A stretch of 6,825 nt of DNA from CALACW01 sp002431305 (GTDB lineage Bacteria > Bacillota > Clostridia > Oscillospirales > Acutalibacteraceae). A program made the position numbers and the translations under genes. Position 1 is the stretch's first letter. Every line of letters begins with the position of its first letter. The notes under the pieces were generated by a model. The model was given only the letters and a program-made list of their open reading frames with translations. It had not been told where the DNA came from and did not search any database. The stretch lies in NCBI GenBank assembly GCA_937890355.1, contig CALACW010000042.1, positions 1-6,825 of the forward strand, given 5' to 3'. This document shows positions 5,574 through 6,825 of this stretch, one piece after another.

Positions 5574-6825
5574 ATGGCGGATGAAAAAAAGAATCAGACA
5601 CCTGCCGAGCAGGAAGTTAACGTTAATGAATTAAGAAAAATAAGAGTGGAAAAACTCGAAAATTTACAGAAAGCCGGCAAGGACCCGTTTAAAATTACGA
5701 CGGCAAACCAGGAGTACCATACCGTAGATATTGCCGAAAAATTCGACGAACTTGAAAATAAAGACGTTTCCGTTGCGGGCAGAATCATGTCCAAACGCCC
5801 CATGGGCAAGGCGGGATTCATCAACATCAACGACCGCGACGGCAAAATCCAGGTTTATGTAAGACGCGACGACATCGGCGAGGAGGAATATGCTGATTTC
5901 AAAAAATACGATATCGGCGATATCGTAGAGGTCACGGGTTTTGTATTCAAGACAAAGACGGGCGAGATTTCGATTCACGCTAAGAGTGTTAAGCTTCTTA
6001 CAAAATCGCTTCTCCCTCTTCCCGAAAAATATCACGGACTTACCAACACCGACACGCGTTACCGTCAGAGATATCTCGACCTTATCATGAATCCGGACGT
6101 TAAGGACACGTTTATCAAACGTTCGCTTATCATCCGCGCTATCAGAAGATACCTTGATTCCGAGGGCTTTATCGAGGTTGAAACCCCCATGCTCGTTCAG
6201 AACGCGGGCGGCGCGGCGGCAAGACCGTTCGAAACGCATTTCAACGCTCTTAACGAGGATTTGAAGCTTCGTATTTCGCTTGAACTCTATCTTAAAAGAC
6301 TTATCGTCGGCGGTATGGAGCGCGTTTACGAGATAGGCAGAGTTTTCCGAAACGAGGGACTTGACACGAGACACAATCCCGAGTTTACCCTTATGGAGCT
6401 TTACCAGGCTTATACCGATTACCACGGCATGATGGACTTGACCGAAAATCTTTACAGAACCGTAGCTAAAGAGGTTCTCGGCACGACCAAAATCACATAT
6501 AACGGAGTCGAGATGGATCTCGGCAAGCCGTTTGAGCGTATAACAATGATTGACGCCGTTAAGAAATATGCGGGCGTTGACTTTACGAATATTAAAACTG
6601 ACGAGGAAGCTAAGGCTCTCGCAAAGGAAAAGGGCATCGAATTTGAGGACAGACACAAGAGAGGCGACATTCTCAACCTGTTCTTTGAAGAATACGTTGA
6701 GGACAAGCTGATTCAGCCCACGTTCCTCATGGATCACCCTGTTGAAATTTCACCGCTTACGAAGAGAAAGCCCGACGCGCCCGACTACGTTGAGCGTTTT
6801 GAGTTCTTCATGAACGGCTGGGAGC
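5574..6825 (+). CDS. lysS: Lysyl-tRNA synthetase, class II (3'-partial)
   Basis: LysRS charges tRNA-Lys with lysine using ATP, in the cytoplasm. The frame opens at ATG 5574 behind AAGGAG and runs without a stop off the right edge. This gives 417 residues of a protein usually about 490-510 long, so roughly the last 80-90 are missing. Residues about 62-145 form the OB-fold anticodon-binding domain (for example KIQVYVRRDDIG). The linker signature RYRQRYLDLIMNP follows. Motif 1 is near 191-206 (ending EVETPML), followed by AGGAAARPFETHFNAL. Motif 2 is near 255-285 (FRNEGLDTRHNPEFTLMELY, with R259, E261 and H267). HPVEISPLTKRK begins at 388. Motif 3, which completes the ATP site, lies beyond the window. 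The RISLELYLKRL variant is familiar from clostridial LysRS. The gene is probably co-transcribed with greA. Nothing visible suggests a pseudogene. Confidence 0.97.
   Translation, partial: MADEKKNQTPAEQEVNVNELRKIRVEKLENLQKAGKDPFKITTANQEYHTVDIAEKFDELENKDVSVAGRIMSKRPMGKAGFININDRDGKIQVYVRRDDIGEEEYADFKKYDIGDIVEVTGFVFKTKTGEISIHAKSVKLLTKSLLPLPEKYHGLTNTDTRYRQRYLDLIMNPDVKDTFIKRSLIIRAIRRYLDSEGFIEVETPMLVQNAGGAAARPFETHFNALNEDLKLRISLELYLKRLIVGGMERVYEIGRVFRNEGLDTRHNPEFTLMELYQAYTDYHGMMDLTENLYRTVAKEVLGTTKITYNGVEMDLGKPFERITMIDAVKKYAGVDFTNIKTDEEAKALAKEKGIEFEDRHKRGDILNLFFEEYVEDKLIQPTFLMDHPVEISPLTKRKPDAPDYVERFEFFMNGWE

Noticed and set aside
5664..6737. Long 357-codon open frame on the minus strand
   Set aside because: It lies entirely antisense to lysS, which has unmistakable class II LysRS motifs. 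Its translation resembles no family, and it arises from the codon bias of the sense gene.

Overview
The window reads as chromosomal DNA from a low-to-mid GC anaerobic Firmicute of the class Clostridia, probably a Ruminococcaceae/Oscillospirales gut-type organism. This is an inference from three things: a very large exported-type protein with a DUF6273-like tail, Cys-rich repeats, a Pro/Thr linker and a C-terminal dockerin; a greA-lysS gene pair; and a LysRS of the clostridial type. All supported genes are on the + strand.

Region 1 (1-4883) is the 3' part of one very large gene. It is open at the left edge: the reading frame continues upstream of the first apparent start codon (TTG at 63), so the true start and any signal peptide lie outside the window. 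The visible 1626 residues contain, in order: the last residues of a DUF6273-like domain; a long beta-rich region of unknown family with a lysine-rich helical insert; a beta-propeller-like block; two CARDB/Ig-like modules; five 41-residue Cys/His repeats plus a partial sixth; a Lys-Pro-Thr linker; a small pre-dockerin domain; and a type I-like dockerin. No catalytic domain is recognisable. A surface, adhesive or complex-forming role is an inference.

Region 2 (4884-5029) is a compact intergenic region. It holds an intrinsic terminator-like hairpin for the large gene, then a perfect-consensus housekeeping promoter (TTGACA, 17-bp spacer, TATAAT), then a short leader and the greA ribosome binding site.

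Region 3 (5030-6825) is a housekeeping pair: greA (complete) and lysS (class II lysyl-tRNA synthetase, cut by the right edge before motif 3). They are 70 bp apart, with a GC-rich hairpin between them, and are probably co-transcribed from the promoter upstream of greA. The large surface-protein gene appears transcriptionally separate from this pair. I found no RNA genes, mobile elements, CRISPR arrays or defence system. The most interesting object is the dockerin-bearing giant protein.
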